Part shown: positions 1 to 16,669 of the stretch, one piece after another
Layout of the letters: each line of letters begins with the position of its first letter
How positions within the stretch are numbered: position 1 is the first letter of the stretch
Source of the DNA: Ancylostoma caninum
Taxonomy: Eukaryota > Nematoda > Chromadorea > Rhabditida > Ancylostomatidae
Reading direction: 5' to 3'
Assembly: GCA_037903475.1 (NCBI GenBank)
Contig: JBAJFG010000004.1
Location: forward strand, 1,921,001 to 1,985,000
DNA: 64,000 nucleotides
Notes under the pieces: generated by a model
What the model was told of the DNA's origin: nothing
Databases searched by the model: none
The model's input: only the letters and a program-made list of their open reading frames with translations
Translations under genes and position numbers: made by a program

Positions 1-3000
1 AGCCGGGATTCCTAACGACATACTAGAGAAATTCGCGCCACAAGCAGTAGGGAAGAAAGTGGTATGTCAAATTTTTTTTCCTTCTGGTTATTTCAACAAT
101 GACAACGCCGAACACAAAGTTTACTTGTTAGGTGTAGGATGGTTCCGGTCATGTCCTAAGTAAACACTTCCAAGTGAGAAGATGCAAAACATCAGAAGCA
201 TCAACTGCAAGACTTCATCCAAACGAATTCGCACCTCTTCATATAAAAATATTGTTAACAAATACGAGGTGGAATGAGCACTCAAAGCTCAAGAACAAAC
301 AGGCTACCATTTGATACCGCTAGCCTCAAAAACTCTAGCCATTTAATGAGTGATCTTGACGTCCACGCACTTACGCATCGTACTTAATTGTAGTCGTTAA
401 AGTGCTATCCTCCGATCACCGGTCTTACTGGTGGTATTACACACTAAAGCTGAAATAGCATTTATGCATCTAAATTATTTAATTTTTAATCATATTCGTA
501 ATTACCTTTTTTAAGTAGCTCACGCGTCCAACTTATTTGTGATTGTCCTAGCTGTTGTTAACCCCCTTATTTTATCCCTCGCCCATGTGCAACGGATGTT
601 TTTTTTTATTTTGCCCGCTTCCCCACCTCTTCTTTCATTTCTTGGACAGAGAATCCTGAGGATTTCATCGAACGCGTATAATTTTGCCGAGGGATGCATT
701 CCTCAATTCACGCAGACTTCAATACACATGACTTTAATCATATCTCACAATTGCGTTTGACTCGCCATACTGATCTGACACATTTCTAGGACCCGGACAC
801 TGACATGTTCACTGGTTTGGTCAAGGAATTTGACGTGAGGGATCCAATGTCTTGGAGAATTAACCAGGTATCATTTGCACCTGCTTTACAGCTACCACAT
901 ATTTCCTTAGAAAATGCAAAGGTTTTTTAGGTTTCAACTGTTGTGAGGAATTTGTCTTTTGAACCAATAAATCGTGTGACAATGGCTCAATGTTGGCCAT
1001 TATTTAGGTCCGTTTTTGTTTTAAAATATCACCTATACAGCTTTCGAAAGCATTTTATAGGTTTTTGTTTCTTTGTGCGAGCAGCAAATGGGCTCCTCTT
1101 TATACTGCGGCTATGGATACGTTGAGTAACCTCGCTTGCGATGTCAGTTTCCTTTCTTCTTGTGTTTAGGCGTGAACGGAACTCTCATCTGTTTGATCTG
1201 CATTTCAGATTGATCTGACATGGCATAAAATGGTGCATTGTGCTGATCACGCTCTTTTGCGTATTGTCAGGGAAGGAATCTTCAGCACAGACAAGTTTAA
1301 GGTTGGTTTATTTTTCTCCTTGAGAACAGAAGCTGAAAAGGTGCCTACAGCTTGAGAACTAGGAGTGGGATAGACAGTCAAATGTATATGTATACATACA
1401 ACACCCTGACTCTCTAACCGTTTCCCCCTAGCTGTTTCCCCAATTTTGTGATCTTTTACTTTTTTTGAGACTGGGAAAATTGGGGATAGTGGTGATTATT
1501 GTTACTTCCATCACAGTGGTTGTTGCTCGTCGAAAATCTATCGATGAGGCCGTGAACATACCTACATTTGAAAGCCCCACCATTTATGCTGTGTAAAGTT
1601 TATCCATGTGAAAATGTCATGTCGTCTTTTTCAGCTTATCCGGTCCATGGAGATTCTTACAGCTCTCTGTAGCTTTGAGGGAAATGAGGCCACAATATGC
1701 GATTTTCTGGATAGGAAGATCTTCGAACACATTTTCAACATAGTCTGCATTAAAGACATAATGATGTGTGTTTACACACTCGAGTGTCTGTACCAAGTAA
1801 ATTATTTTCCAGATTTTTTTTTTACATCCATTCTAACTGTCCGACTTGCTACAATGTAGTCGCGAATTCTTTTCTTATTGATGGACCGATTTTGAACGCA
1901 ATCTTTGGATTGCAAATATAAGAGACAATTGAATTAAACACACATCCTCCGCCTCCTCCTTCCCTTCGCATAACGATTAAAACTTTAAGATTTCGGAGAT
2001 GGGCGACGTCGCGTGTCAATTATTGGCTGAGTTACCACGGGCCATCACTCAACTTGTATCGATGGCTACTCTTGAAGCTGTCAGCTTTGGACCTGCAGGG
2101 CTTGCTGGCATGAAGGTCGTGGAGTATCAGCCAACCCACTTAGTAAGTATTTCTGTCTGTTCAAGAACGATTTTTCAAATTCTTTTTCTTTTTGGAATCC
2201 AATTCATTCTGCAAAAGATAGGGTCCTCTCTTTTTGAAGAAGTTGCCTCCCACCTTATTGTGGTTCAGACAGGGCAATTACTCAAATCGTTTTACTGGTT
2301 TTTCTACCATAGAAGGTTGTTCTCCTTTTGCTCTTGATTTCGTGACCGAGGCTTGAAAATTGACTGTTGAAGTAAACAAAAAAAAACATTTCATTATTGT
2401 GAAATCCTATTCTTTCATCTACTCTTGTTTTCAGTATAGTATGCTTCTGTGTAACTAGAAAATAATATAAATAATAAAATAAACTAAAATAAACTAAGTA
2501 ACTCAGAAAAGTGAACTTGCTCTCAGTTTTGTGAAGAGTACTCGAAAAGTAACCGCATTCATTGTTTTGCAGATAGAGAGCTGTTCAGAAGAACCGTTTT
2601 GTGGTCCTAATTTTTTAACATTAAGTTCTAAGGTTGTGTTCACAGTTTTCTAAGAAGTTTCTATGTTTGGTAAGACTTCGTATGGCGGAATAAGTAAAGT
2701 TCAGTTCCATGAAACTCTCGTTATATTCGTTGATGTTTCCAGTAAATATCTTCATGATTAACTTCATAATAAAGGAGTAAAGACATCTCAGTACTTGATT
2801 TGTGTTCCAATTTTCTCTTATATATAAATTGTTTAGATGCAGCAGCATGTTATGCAGCAACATCATGGCCAGTATCAAATACAGCATCATCAAGCGCAAC
2901 AAATGCAACAACAAGTGAGCTTTTTAGTTGCATCTAGAAGTTAGAAATGCTACTGACTTTTGTTATTTATGATTTTCTTGACTTTTAGCCCAGAGTCCTT

Positions 3001-6000
3001 TATCCTGGTAGTACTCAAATCGCCGGCCCACCGCAGCAAATGAGACATTTGGTGCAACAGCAGCACATGCAACATCCAAATGTGCACGTGCAACAACCTG
3101 CTCATCACATGTCAGTGATGCCGCAGACGCCGCGAACACATTTCGCTCCGGCGCCTCAAGTGGCTGGTGTTACTTCCGCAGCACCGGTTAGTGGAGGAGA
3201 GAATAAGGTAAGGAATAAGACTCCCTTTCCTTCCCCTTTTTATCGCTTCGGTTCTGAAATTTTCAACATTGCGATAGTTGTTGAATTCGTTTAGCTTTTC
3301 TAGGGGATACCAGTACACCCAATTCCGATAGAGCATTGTATTAGCTACTACAGGGTACGGCTTATGTTCTCGGACAAGAAATTTTGATTTCATATTTTTG
3401 CCTCATCGTAGGACCGCGAGGTCCTCTGGGCCTAACGTTCGGGTCTTTCATCCCAGGTACTCCCTGCATCTAACGTCTCTACAAGTTTCGAGACAGGAGT
3501 GCCAGGTTACAAAGACAAAGCCACTTTTGATGGGCAGAAAGCAGTTCCTCAGCTATCAGGAAAAGAATATATAGCCGCCAAGCGTATCCTATCTAAATCC
3601 TGAAGAATTTCTCTATCCTCCAAAACTCTCGCTGATCCATTTCTCTGGTAAAATCGCTACATCGTGGCCTTTTCAACGAAATTCGGCAAGGTGCTTCCAG
3701 GCTTGTAGTGACTCTAAAACTACTCAGTTTTGGCATCAGTCGTAATATGTTTTGAAGTTCCCTAATTAACTGTTTCCTGATAAAAATCGCTTTAGTTGGA
3801 TCGTTTTCACATGAGATATAAAGAAAAGTTTTTGTCCGGAAACATACGCTGCACCCTATGCATCTTTAAAATTTCTCATACCTCCCATTATGCCTTCTGA
3901 AATGTAATTTTTTCTTCTGTTTTCAAAACTTTTGATGTTTGGATTATATAGTTCTGCAGTAGGAGTACGCAGTATTGACACAGTAGTTCCTTCAAGTATT
4001 GGGTAATATGAATATAAATTTATATCTATTCAAATTTAAAGTATTAGATAAGTAAGGTCCGTTAAGGTGGATCAGCTAACTGAACAGTGGATACGTCAAA
4101 ATTGCGTGTTGGATCGTACTGCTGTAACTCCTCGTGGAGAACTCTACGCCGCCTATGTTGATGATCTACGCAATCAGTATCATTCCCTTAGCGGCAGTCT
4201 AGCAATGTTTAGCAATGTCATGAAGTAAGCTGAAGAGCTTTTCTTTTGTTGCAGTGTACATATTGACGTTCCTTAATATTTGGCTGTTCCTTCGCTTTAG
4301 AAGCATTTTCCCTGAACTCGTTTTCAAGATGGCTGAGAATGGATTGATGATGGTTGCTCAGGGTATCCGACTAGTGAAACCTCACAGTAGGTTCAATTTA
4401 GGGTTCAAACTCTTAATTATTGTAAGATTCTGAGTTCACTACATACTTTTTTCATATTTGCTCATATTAGGTTTCATAGGACTAGCCCCTGCTGCCTCTG
4501 CACAAGTCGTATCAGGAAGTGCGCCCGCGCCTTCGAATACTGTTCCAGCAGCTGTTGCAGCTCCCGTGGTTCCCTCTCCCCAACCTCCATCACATTCTGC
4601 AACTATTGCTGCGCATCCACTGATGAAACAGATCCTCACAAAGAACACTCAGACACCTCCCGCCGTTGGTGTGAACGGAGTGAATGGTGTTGCTGCGTAA
4701 GTGTTCTGAGCTAGTGGTGTTGAACAATCTGTTGAAGTAAGTAATTTTCAGAAGTAGCTCATCATCAAGGTGCGCTTCTCCTGCGGTAGAAACTAACGTT
4801 GATGTTTGTTTTCATCTACATTTTTTCATATGTTTTTCGCGGAAGTTTAATCAACGATAAGCAATTTTTTTAGAATAAGGTGGAAGATCAGCAAAAAGGC
4901 ACAAGTGCTAGGGAATCTCAAGATCGTAAAAGCAAAGTGAATGGTCAAAATGGTAAGGAACAGAACGGCACCGTTACTTCTTCTGAAGATGAAGCCAGTG
5001 ATGACGAGAAGTCTACATCTCGCAAGGTTTCTTCAACGAGAAACTCGGAATCGGTGCTGCAGAGCTTGGTGAATGAGGTCTTTTTGCGTGTAATGCGTTA
5101 GTGAGCTGAAGGCAGTTGTTTGAGGTGCCGACCGGGTTGAATAATATTCGAAAAGTTGTTCTTCCGAAATTTTCACTAAATTGTTCGGAATCTTCGAACG
5201 TTATAATTTTCGACACAAGCGGAACGTCATTAGGTTTTAACGTTCTACTAGAAAAAAACGCTGCTGATGCTAGAGGGTCTATTTTCTGCACAATAACGAT
5301 GGGCCAAAATTTACTTTCGAGAACTGGCACGAATTTCGATTATTTTACACGGGAACGGTTCGGTATCCATAATATTCTCTGGCGGAATTGTTGTATGCTG
5401 CCGTCTTCCACAGCTCCAGGAGCCTTCATTTCGTGAAAAATCGCCAAATATGACAAGGCATCCTCTTTCTTCCTCCTTTCGCAGTTTTCCAAAATCTAGG
5501 TGCAGAGCGTCAGGGACCTACCTGCTCATACGATAAAAAGCTACATCTTCGGATCACAGCGATTGTGTCAACTGTCGCGATCACCATCCATAAAAGTTGT
5601 GAAAAAATCAGAGTCAGTAAGAAAAATGCGTCATTTGTTTATGCTACTTTTGCGCTACTTTTCGATGACAGCAGTGGGTATTGTTGATGATGTCGCTCCA
5701 GATAGGCAGCTCGCAATGGATCACCTTTTAAAAAATCCTAGATATAACGAAGGAAATATTCTGAAAACATCTCGACTACATTTTTTCAACAGCGAAGCCG
5801 CTGCATCAGAGCTCAAATGTGGAGTATGTATTAACCCTCTAAACAAATACAGCGAAGGTGTTTTAGACTGTACTGGTTGTGGTGCTATAAGAAAACAATC
5901 AAAATGCAAAAACTTGAGAGTCCGGTGCCTGGGAATTTCCGTTTTGTTGGATACTGACTGCAGCGGACATCTTTTATAGTTAGTACTCCAGAGAATGGGT

Positions 6001-7204
6001 CTCATACTTCTTGCAAGCAAAATTATACATTGAACTTTTCTGCGCCAACCTGATATATTCGGCCATCCGATTATTTGAATGCACCACAATACAACGGTCT
6101 TAAAATCTTGTTACTTTTGTGCTACAAACGTAGGCCCATGTTTCACTGGGCACCTAGATTTCTTACAATATTTTCGTTGGGGACTTGACGGGACATTGTT
6201 TGTTAGTTCTCAAAACGTTCCCCTGACTGCGCAACATTTTCGCAGCCTTTGGAGCTATTCCGAACTTCATTTGCTATCAATGAAGTGCTGCCTTCAGCTC
6301 ACAGTTTCCCTGAAAGACTTAGTTGCCCGAAAGGTTTTCTGTATTAGGTGGAACCAACTGCGGAGTTTATGTGCGAATGGGATGGATGTGCTTCCTTGTT
6401 TGCCACAGCGTCTTCAGTTCTTTCACATGTTGCGAAAGAGCATATTGCCGAAGATGGCGAACAGGTTTGTCAGTGGCCGGGATGTGATGGAACTCTTAGA
6501 AGCAGGTCGGTCTTTTTTTTCTTCGTTCTGATTATTTGCTCGATGAAATTCCATGCATAATTTTCTTCAGGTGGTCATTGATAACCCACGTCCAGGATCA
6601 CCATGCAAACGAGACAATACTAAAAATGGCTTTGCAACGGCGAAAGTACGCACTCTTTTGATCGGGCTGCGGAAGACAGTTCTGAATTGAATGGGTTTTG
6701 CAGAGATGGTCTAGCCCCTGCGCAGCCTGTTCGATATAAGCAGGAACTTCCGCGAGAAGTACCCCATCATCCTGGCTACAGCAAGCATGCAGCTATTGAA
6801 GCAATAAGGAGACATGCCTTCAACTTCCTCCCGAGAGATATTACAGTAGGCGTCATTTCTATCTTTAGATAAAAATCCTATCAATCCTCCATGCTTTTGT
6901 AGGATGAACCTGAAGGGCCCGTCACAAAAAGTATTCGCTTGACAAGTTGTCTGATACTGAGGAATCTAGCACGGTACTCAGCTACCGGAAGGCAGTGAGT
7001 AACATCGTGTTATCTAAGTTGGTTTTCCATCAATTTGTTCGTGTCTTTAGTTTGCTTCGTCGACATGAACGACATCTATGTTGGTTAGCCTTGTCTCGAC
7101 TGGAAAGCAGTCATGCGCTCGCTCAGCTTCTTTCTGAGCTGCATAACCAGGATTCCTTACCTACTTCCCAAAGTGTTCCCCATATCTCTCAAATGTGCCA
7201 ATAG
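1..7204 (+). CDS. swsn-7: ARID2/BAF200-like SWI/SNF (PBAF) subunit, 3' part
   Basis: Partial gene; the 5' end, including any ARID domain, lies left of the window. Coding exons read from the sequence are 2-61, 790-867, 931-1007, 1085-1142, 1209-1301, 1635-1796, 1990-2142, 2837-2914 (His/Gln-rich), 2989-3207, 3457-3583, 4053-4224, 4301-4386, 4471 to about 4680, about 4880-5077, 6348-6505, 6571-6645, 6704-6845, 6903-6994 and 7051-7204. Exons at 4053-4386 encode an RFX-like winged-helix segment ([20 protein letters not shown] then [16 protein letters not shown]). Those at 6348-6645 encode C2H2 fingers (CEWDGC...H...H and CQWPGC...H...H), followed by the conserved helical C-terminus ([36 protein letters not shown]). 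This order matches ARID2, the DNA-binding subunit of the nuclear PBAF remodelling complex. The junctions 3583/4053 and about 4680/4880 are the least certain. The Gln/Pro-rich middle is low complexity. Confidence 0.85.
5078..6347 (+). other. Long intron of the ARID2-like gene
   Basis: This 1.27-kb stretch separates the acidic, Ser-rich exon from the zinc-finger exon. It holds several open stretches on both strands, but none has splice sites in a usable phase or recognisable protein content. I see no clear transposon end or tandem repeat in it. Confidence 0.5.
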
Positions 7205-9192
7205 CAAAGCATCACGTTAGTCCGATTTGAACCTCGTCACTATGTTTTCTGGCGCTCTTTTCCCTCGAGCTTCATATTAAAGCTTTCAATCTGATCTACA
7301 ATCTGAGCTAATATCAAGGAATTCTTAATGGTTCTAGGTGTCTCTACATGGTTTTATCATCATTTTAAGCGACGTGGATTGTTTTATGGTAATTTATGGC
7401 ACCTTATGTTACCTAAGAGCTCAACCACGAACGCATCCATAGTCGCATCTTCACTCACTTCTTTTACGAGTTTTGCGATCACTACTTTTCTTTTCCATAA
7501 CATTGTTTTACCGTAACCTTGTGTGTATCGTTGATCCGACATTTAACTGCAAATTTTCATGCGTGAGCTTTTTACGGGTTAATTATTCAGCCGCAGCATT
7601 CTTTTTGCCTCGGGTTCTGAAAGTTTAGGTAAATAAGTGAGTGCTTGTTTGAGGATCCAGGCGAATCCGAGTTTTTGTTTCGATTGTCCTTCCTTCGTTT
7701 CTTAGCTTTGTTTTGTACGGAACAAGGTAGCGAAGATATAATGTAAGTGTGGGTTAAGTAACTGCATTATGCACTCTCATTTCTTTCGTTTTTAACTTCC
7801 ATTTATGCAGGGGTGGGAGCAACTGTTAGTGGTAGGTTTTCGATATTCTGCTCTAATTGTGAGACCGACAGAAACTGTAGACTCTTTCACAATTAGAAAA
7901 AATTTTTGAGGACGCGGTCGCTATTATAGCATTCGAAGTTTTCCAGTGGGTCGTTACTGTTGGAGAAGTTGACCACTTGTATTGCATCATTTCTTTGCGT
8001 GATAGGCTTGTTCCAAAGCATAACTTAGACTGCCTTCATACTCGACCGACGGTGAGGGCGGTTGGTGAATAAAAGATGCATATTGACAGGCGGGACAGGC
8101 GGAGCGGTCGGAATATTCTCCGCTTGGGTGTTCAGACTTCGGTCGCTTTCACAGCGGAAAAATACGCTAACCAAACATTTCATCAATGTAAACAGGGAAG
8201 TGGTTGTGATGATCCGAGTGCTTATTGACCGGTCTATCATGAATGTAGGCTTGTTTTAACGGGGTAGCAGGCCGCTCCACTAATCACTACAGCGTTAGAA
8301 TTTCCAACGGGATGAGCGTATTTTTGCTCGCCGAAAAAACACCGTCGGTAGCGACCGATTTCTCACCGCCTAGTATGAACGCGGTCTTAGACCCTATCAT
8401 GTAGACAAGTGCAACTGTAGTTGAACGGAACTGCAAGACATTACTGTGAAAATTCTCGAATACAGTTATGAATATAGTTAATCAGTCTACCTGGTACACA
8501 TCAGTAAAATTTTGACTCGAATCTGAATTTAAAACAAGTGGTGACTTGGAAACCTTCCTGAACGATGCTTTTAAGTCAGTAACACCTTCCGTACCATTGG
8601 TCCTAAGATTAGATCTGAAGTAACCGCATTTTTTATCTAGACTTTCGCATCCCGATCTTTTCCTTGTCTAAGACGCTTCCTGTTCACGTCATTGTTTCAT
8701 TCTTGCTTTTCGTCCTCACAATTGTTGTTGTTCTTTCTATGAATCATCTCATGTAAGCCTAATTGTGTGATTGCGCGTGTGCGATTGTAAGGTTTTAGTT
8801 ATTTTAATTATGTTCCTCTTGTGAATACAGCCTTAAGGTTTTTTGTGTTCATTCAGTCACTGAACAGACCAAGGCTTGTAGACATCGTTGATATCAGTTC
8901 TCTTATGATCACTGGACATAGGAGCTGGCCTCCTTTTCACTAGCACCTTTTGATGAAAAGGCTGGCCAAATCGTTGCAACTGTGTTTTGTGCTAATTTAT
9001 TTCTCAACGCGTTTAACACGATGCCAAGGTTCTCATCGTTGTGGGGCTGCGTTGTTGTGTACTTGTAATTTGCTAATAAACCTCTTTGTTTTCGTAACGG
9101 TTGTGCTTTTGATTAGGGGTGGAGTTACCACGAATGTGTACAGAGAACTTTGCTGTTTCACGTAAAAACTTGTTAATAGTCTTTTTCTTAAT
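7205..9192. other. Intergenic region upstream of the HDAC gene
   Basis: About 2 kb lies between two plus-strand genes. It is AT-rich, with only short chance ORFs. I recognise no RNA gene or transposon end here. The spacing and the trans-splice acceptor just before the next start allow either an independent promoter or an operon-internal gap. Confidence 0.4.
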
Positions 9193-9194
9193 AG
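9182..9194 (+). promoter_or_regulatory. Putative trans-splice acceptor of the HDAC gene
   Basis: A pyrimidine-rich run ends in AATAG, 21 nt before the ATG at 9216. No matching upstream coding exon is visible, so a spliced-leader acceptor is the simplest reading. This is inferred from position and consensus only. Confidence 0.5.
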
Positions 9195-9215
9195 GAACTG
9201 TGACATCAGTACTTG

Positions 9216-13873
<4,658 letters not shown>

Positions 13874-14256
13874 CTAGCATTCATATGCATGGAAGGCTCT
13901 TTTCGAATATGTATAACTGAAATTATTCGACCTGTATTTGGTGTCAGCTGGTTAATCCGGGTACCATGACCCAGTGATGTGAACGTCGATTCTGTTGGAC
14001 TATTAGGCTGACGAACTGGTTCATATGAAATCCTTGAGCGTTTGCAAAGATTTTACTCGAAGCAGTGTATCCACTGTGCTCGAAATTGATGCCCGTTATT
14101 GTTGTTGCCCAGCTTGTTCAGTTGTAGATATTTCATTGTACAGGTAATGTTCGGATCGGGGTTGGGAAGTTGGGGAGAATACCCATCTTAGACTCCATAG
14201 AAGATGTTACAGTTGGAAAGTGAATGTAAGATTTGATCTCAGCCATGAACAAAAGA

Positions 14257-14262
14257 AATAAA
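14257..14262 (+). terminator. Candidate polyadenylation signal of the HDAC gene
   Basis: An AATAAA hexamer lies about 385 nt after the stop codon at 13873. It is the first canonical hexamer I noticed in a suitable place; an earlier variant signal could be used instead. Confidence 0.4.
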
Positions 14263-14471
14263 ATTGTTTCAACATACGGAACGTCTTCTCATCGCGTACT
14301 GAACGCACGCATCTAGTGTAGATTCCTCAGATCACCCCGCTCAGTAAGTCTCCTCTTCCTCTTTTACCTGCTTTCTGGCCTCTGACGACAACGGATAGTC
14401 GAAACGTTCGGCCAATAAATCGTGCTCATGGAGAAACCTGTGAGGCACAGAACTATAAGGAACCCCTCTGA

Positions 14472-14674
14472 AGGGCAATTAATACAGGATGCATGCGACT
14501 GAGGCGCGTGTGTCTATATGATGAAAAATGGGGCCCAGTCTAATCGCGGTCTCAGTAGACGCACACGTATACGGCTTCACGGCTGCGGCGCGTCAGTCTT
14601 CATGAAAAATCCTTCGCAGATAGATGCGTGCGTCTGATGCGCGACTGACGCACGCAGCTAGTATAAATTGCCCT
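14472..14674. mobile_element. Short MITE, copy 1
   Basis: The 203-bp element runs from AGGGCAATTAATAC to GTATAAATTGCCCT, which are near-perfect inverted ends. The interior is rich in GACGCACG-type motifs. A second copy with the same ends lies at 15032-15253. There is no coding capacity. Confidence 0.7.
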
Positions 14675-15031
14675 ATTACAGCAGAATTATGAAGACCGAC
14701 TTTTCCATGTCTTGCTTTTTGGCAGAACATGGAAGCTGTTATGATGGTACGATCTCACTACAGAAAATATCAACAATGGTAAACATTGTGCGACCCATGC
14801 TGTGTGTCTCACATTCGTTCAACCAATTCTACATATCGGTAGCGCATGCTATGCTACAACCATTATGTCTCTATAACATAGACTTCTGTGAGTTGGGAGC
14901 TTTGTTTCTGAAATCGTATCTCTCGTTTGCTCTGAGCAGGTGGCTGTGAACTTCTCCGAAAACGAGGACAGTGCAGTATTTCACTCGCTACATTACTTAC
15001 AAGAGATATTTCATACTAGTCAGATGCCTAT

Positions 15032-15253
15032 AGGGCAGTTTATACTAGTCAGACGCATGCATCCAATTGCGGAGGATTTTCCACGAAAGTGGGTCAACGT
15101 GGCATGTATTTGCATCTTCAATGAAACGAACGCGCAGTCGCCGTGCGGCCGTAAATGCATGTATGTCTAAGATGCGTCAGCGATGCGACTGGCCCTATGC
15201 TTCACATATGGGCGCACGTGCGTCAAACACACCCATCAAGTATAAATTGCACT
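15032..15253. mobile_element. Short MITE, copy 2
   Basis: The 222-bp element runs from AGGGCAGTTTATAC to GTATAAATTGCACT, matching the ends of the copy at 14472-14674, with similar internal GCGTCAG/CTGACGC motifs. It is slightly more diverged than copy 1. The DNA between the two copies holds no recognisable gene. Confidence 0.65.
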
Positions 15254-15990
15254 TATAAGGCTAGGCATTACCATCCATATTGCAGTGGAACTGAGTTAAA
15301 AAAGAATAACTACACGGAAAACGTCAAAGACGTCAACTTTCTCACATATAATACCAGTCACCCTTCTTTACTTTTGTTCCCTTTGGTAAATCTATGTCCC
15401 AACTACTAAGGGGCACAGTCTGTACGAGGTTTTGCCACGTTAATTTGTTAATTTTCACTTAACTCACGTTCTGACACCTACAACATACATATGTAGGATC
15501 TCACTGGTTATGGCGAAGGAAGATAGCTGATACATTTTAGGATACATATTGTGCCTGTGGAGAAGTATCAGCAGGAGTTTATAGGCCTTTTTATGGTTTC
15601 CACTGGGATGCTCGCGTATTAGTCGTTGCGGGCCGACTTCTCGCCTCGTGAGTCGCGACGGGGTTGTGAAAAACGTCGCGTGATAGCTTTCTATGAGACT
15701 GGAAATGTATGATACCATCAGAGTACGTCATTGACCTCCTTTTGAGACGATTTTCGTGGTTTGTACTACCAGAAGTAAAAACAATTAGTCACCAGAACTG
15801 ATTGTGAACAATTACTTGCGAGAGTCTCATGAATTTTCCACAAAAAAGGAGAGGTGACAACGGCATGTAAAAGCAGGTACCACTTTTTCAATTTGCTCTG
15901 TGGTAAAGAACAATCATTAATGTGAAATAGCGAGGATGGTAACGCACACGAGCGAAGCCGGCGTTTACTTTCGTTGCGGAACTTTTATTC

Positions 15991-16257
15991 CTAGCTCTTC
16001 GGATATTTGGTGCCCCGCTCTGCAACTACCGGTGGTAGAGCGGGTAGGCCGGAGATAAACGTCCGCTTAGCAGGACCCATTGTTTTAAACCCAACGAGCA
16101 CGGGCGCTACTGCTTGAAATTGAGTGCATACGGCAGCGCTGTCCACAATTACCTGTGAATTGGCCGTCGGCAGCGGGAGAACCTCTGGCGGCTTGGCATT
16201 TGGTTTTGAAGTGCCTTGTCCAGAAGAGCTCTGAATGGACCTCCGCTGTGGAGCCAT
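15991..16257 (-). CDS. Possible small protein or first exon, function unknown
   Basis: An 88-codon minus-strand ORF starts MAPQRRSIQSSSGQGTSK and is Ser/Pro/Ala-rich, with codon use that looks like coding DNA. A good GT donor follows codon 35 (after ANSQ), so it may be the first exon of a spliced gene and not an intact 88-aa protein. No homology is recognised. It lies divergently to the plus-strand gene that starts at 16670. Confidence 0.3.
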   Translation of the reverse strand: MAPQRRSIQSSSGQGTSKPNAKPPEVLPLPTANSQVIVDSAAVCTQFQAVAPVLVGFKTMGPAKRTFISGLPALPPVVAERGTKYPKS

Positions 16258-16669
16258 GGTGAGGTCGACTGATCACCAGTCCATGGAGGATAGCGCAGAA
16301 TGCATCTGGAAGGAGATTTTACTAAATGGCAGTAGCTAAACATCGAAATGGAAGGAATCACACGCCGTACATATCAGATCTTTCAGAAAAAAAGTGTAAA
16401 AAACAGACTAGTTGACCGACACCGTGCTGAGATCGTAGTTGCAAGCGAAGTTACTCCATCGACCCTCCTTAAGCTAACTATGCAGTGAGTGCCGATGAAG
16501 CTGGCGAAATTGCGGGCTTGAACGTTTAGAGCGCCCGACCCCACCGCGCCCATGAGCCGGTATACAGCTTCAATAGCGCAAAACCATCAAATACGATGAA
16601 AAACTTTGAACATCTCTATGATTGTTCGACATGCACTTTAAGCGGCGTTTTTAAATACAACTACCCTCA

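Noticed and set aside
5500..6531. 150-160-codon plus-strand ORFs in the long swsn-7 intron
   Set aside because: No splice sites in phase with flanking exons and no recognisable motifs. The second one overlaps the true zinc-finger exon in the wrong frame.
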